Assembly: GCA_017538685.1 (NCBI GenBank)
Contig: JAFYIK010000267.1
Location: 1 to 8,018 of the forward strand
Length of the DNA: 8,018 nt
From: Bacteroidales bacterium
GTDB lineage: Bacteria; Bacteroidota; Bacteroidia; Bacteroidales; UBA932
Direction of reading: 5' to 3'
A model generated the notes under the pieces. The model was not told the origin of the DNA, ran no database searches, and saw nothing but the letters and a program-made list of their open reading frames with translations. A program made the translations under genes and the position numbers. This document shows, piece after piece, positions 7,767 to 8,018 of the stretch (within the stretch, counting starts at the first letter, position 1; each line of letters starts with the position of its first letter).

Positions 7767-7861
7767 TTTGTCCCCCTACTGTCCCCGAATTTATTGAGGC
7801 GTCCCCGAATGTTGGCGTGCTTTTGGCCTCGGGGGACAAAATATTAAGGGTGCGTCCCCCG
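7767..7861. repeat. Cluster of GTCCCC/GGGGAC boxes with nested inverted repeats (REP-like)
   Basis: Five boxes occur in 95 bp: GTCCCC at 7770, 7781, 7801 and 7854, plus the inverted GGGGAC at 7832-7837. Two copies of GTCCCCGAAT (7781-7790, 7801-7810) are spaced exactly 20 bp. TTTGTCCCCC (7767-7776) is perfectly inverted as GGGGGACAAA (7831-7840). CGGGGGAC (7830-7837) pairs with GTCCCCCG (7854-7861). GTCCCCGA (7801-7808) can pair with TCGGGGGAC (7829-7837) with one bulge. The central inverted box can thus pair with any of the others. I saw no further GTCCCC/GGGGAC in the window. The pattern resembles the REP palindromes mobilised by RAYT (TnpA_REP) transposases, known to me from memory only; a multi-site regulator binding region is the alternative. 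Confidence 0.65.
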
Positions 7862-7865
7862 GAGA

Positions 7866-8018
7866 TCATTGTTTGTTTAAGATTTCTCTCGCCAGAGCAT
7901 TCACGGCGTCAACATCAATGGGCTCTAGGATGATTTGTTCGGGCTCCAGATCCATGAGGAACTGCATGTAGTTGGGGAGCGTTAGAAGTTGTCCGTCGCG
8001 GCCGACATTGTAATCTCC
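7866..8018 (-). CDS. C-terminal 50 residues of an unrecognised protein (5' end outside window)
   Basis: The frame is open from the window edge to TGA (7868-7866) and gives 50 residues. The visible part starts GDYNVGRDGQLLTLPNYMQF and ends ALAREILNKQ, with an acidic LEPEQIILEPIDVDAV stretch between. It reads like the end of a folded soluble protein with a final amphipathic helix, but I do not recognise the family. The gene points toward the nucleotidase gene, 172 bp away across the repeat cluster, so the two could be transcribed in series. Codons CTA, AGA and TTA appear here but are scarce in the rest of the window. Both CATG sites of the window (7953-7956 and 7965-7968) fall in this short piece, which suggests a different history. 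Confidence 0.6.
   Translation of the reverse strand, partial: GDYNVGRDGQLLTLPNYMQFLMDLEPEQIILEPIDVDAVNALAREILNKQ

Noticed and set aside
7694..7770. Promoter for the nucleotidase gene
   Set aside because: TAGATTTA-like -7 candidates exist on the minus strand, but none has a TTTG at the proper -33 distance. A+T richness alone does not support a call.
7830..7861. Rho-independent terminator for the terminal minus-strand gene
   Set aside because: The 8-bp G+C-rich hairpin is real, but on the minus strand it is followed by GAGGCCAAAAGC with no U-tract. It is better described as part of the repeat cluster.
7767..7861. CRISPR array
   Set aside because: The repeated unit is only 6-10 bp, spacing is irregular and one copy is inverted; there are no uniform repeats or spacers.

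Overview
The window reads as chromosomal DNA of a G+C-rich member of the Bacteroidales (Bacteroidota). The grounds are a TTTG / TAnnTTTG promoter of the Bacteroidota sigma type, weak or absent Shine-Dalgarno sequences, a DUF5692-like membrane protein, a lipoprotein 5'-nucleotidase of UshA type, and transporters carrying a PhoU-like tail. The genus cannot be resolved from the sequence alone.

Layout. (1) Bases 2-547, plus strand: the 3' part of a polytopic membrane protein gene, closed by a hairpin terminator at 565-594. (2) Bases 5394-609, minus strand: a tight three-gene operon. It runs MORN-repeat protein (5394-4030), then Na+/phosphate-cotransporter-like protein B (4028-2295), then its paralogue A (2288-609), with gaps of 1 and 6 bp. 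(3) Bases 5437-5961, plus strand: a divergent gene of unknown function. It has a near-consensus promoter and apparently a leaderless mRNA. (4) Bases 7693-5966, minus strand: a secreted lipoprotein 5'-nucleotidase/metallophosphoesterase, tail-to-tail with the previous gene across 4 bp. (5) Bases 7694-7865: an A+T-rich stretch followed by a compact cluster of five GTCCCC/GGGGAC boxes. (6) Bases 8018-7866, minus strand: the C-terminal end of an unrecognised gene.

Functional theme. Two QSS-motif Na/Pi transporters lie close to a nucleotidase that would release phosphate outside the cytoplasm. This suggests phosphate scavenging or homeostasis, but the link is inferred from proximity; the nucleotidase is not in the transporter operon.

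Most unusual signals. The palindromic tetramer CATG is absent from the first 7952 bases, although CAT and ATG are both common. It then occurs twice in the last 66 bases, inside the terminal partial gene and just beyond the GTCCCC repeat cluster. This suggests a CATG-avoiding host genome, probably under restriction-type selection, with the terminal gene a later arrival. The repeat cluster resembles REP/RAYT-type intergenic palindromes.
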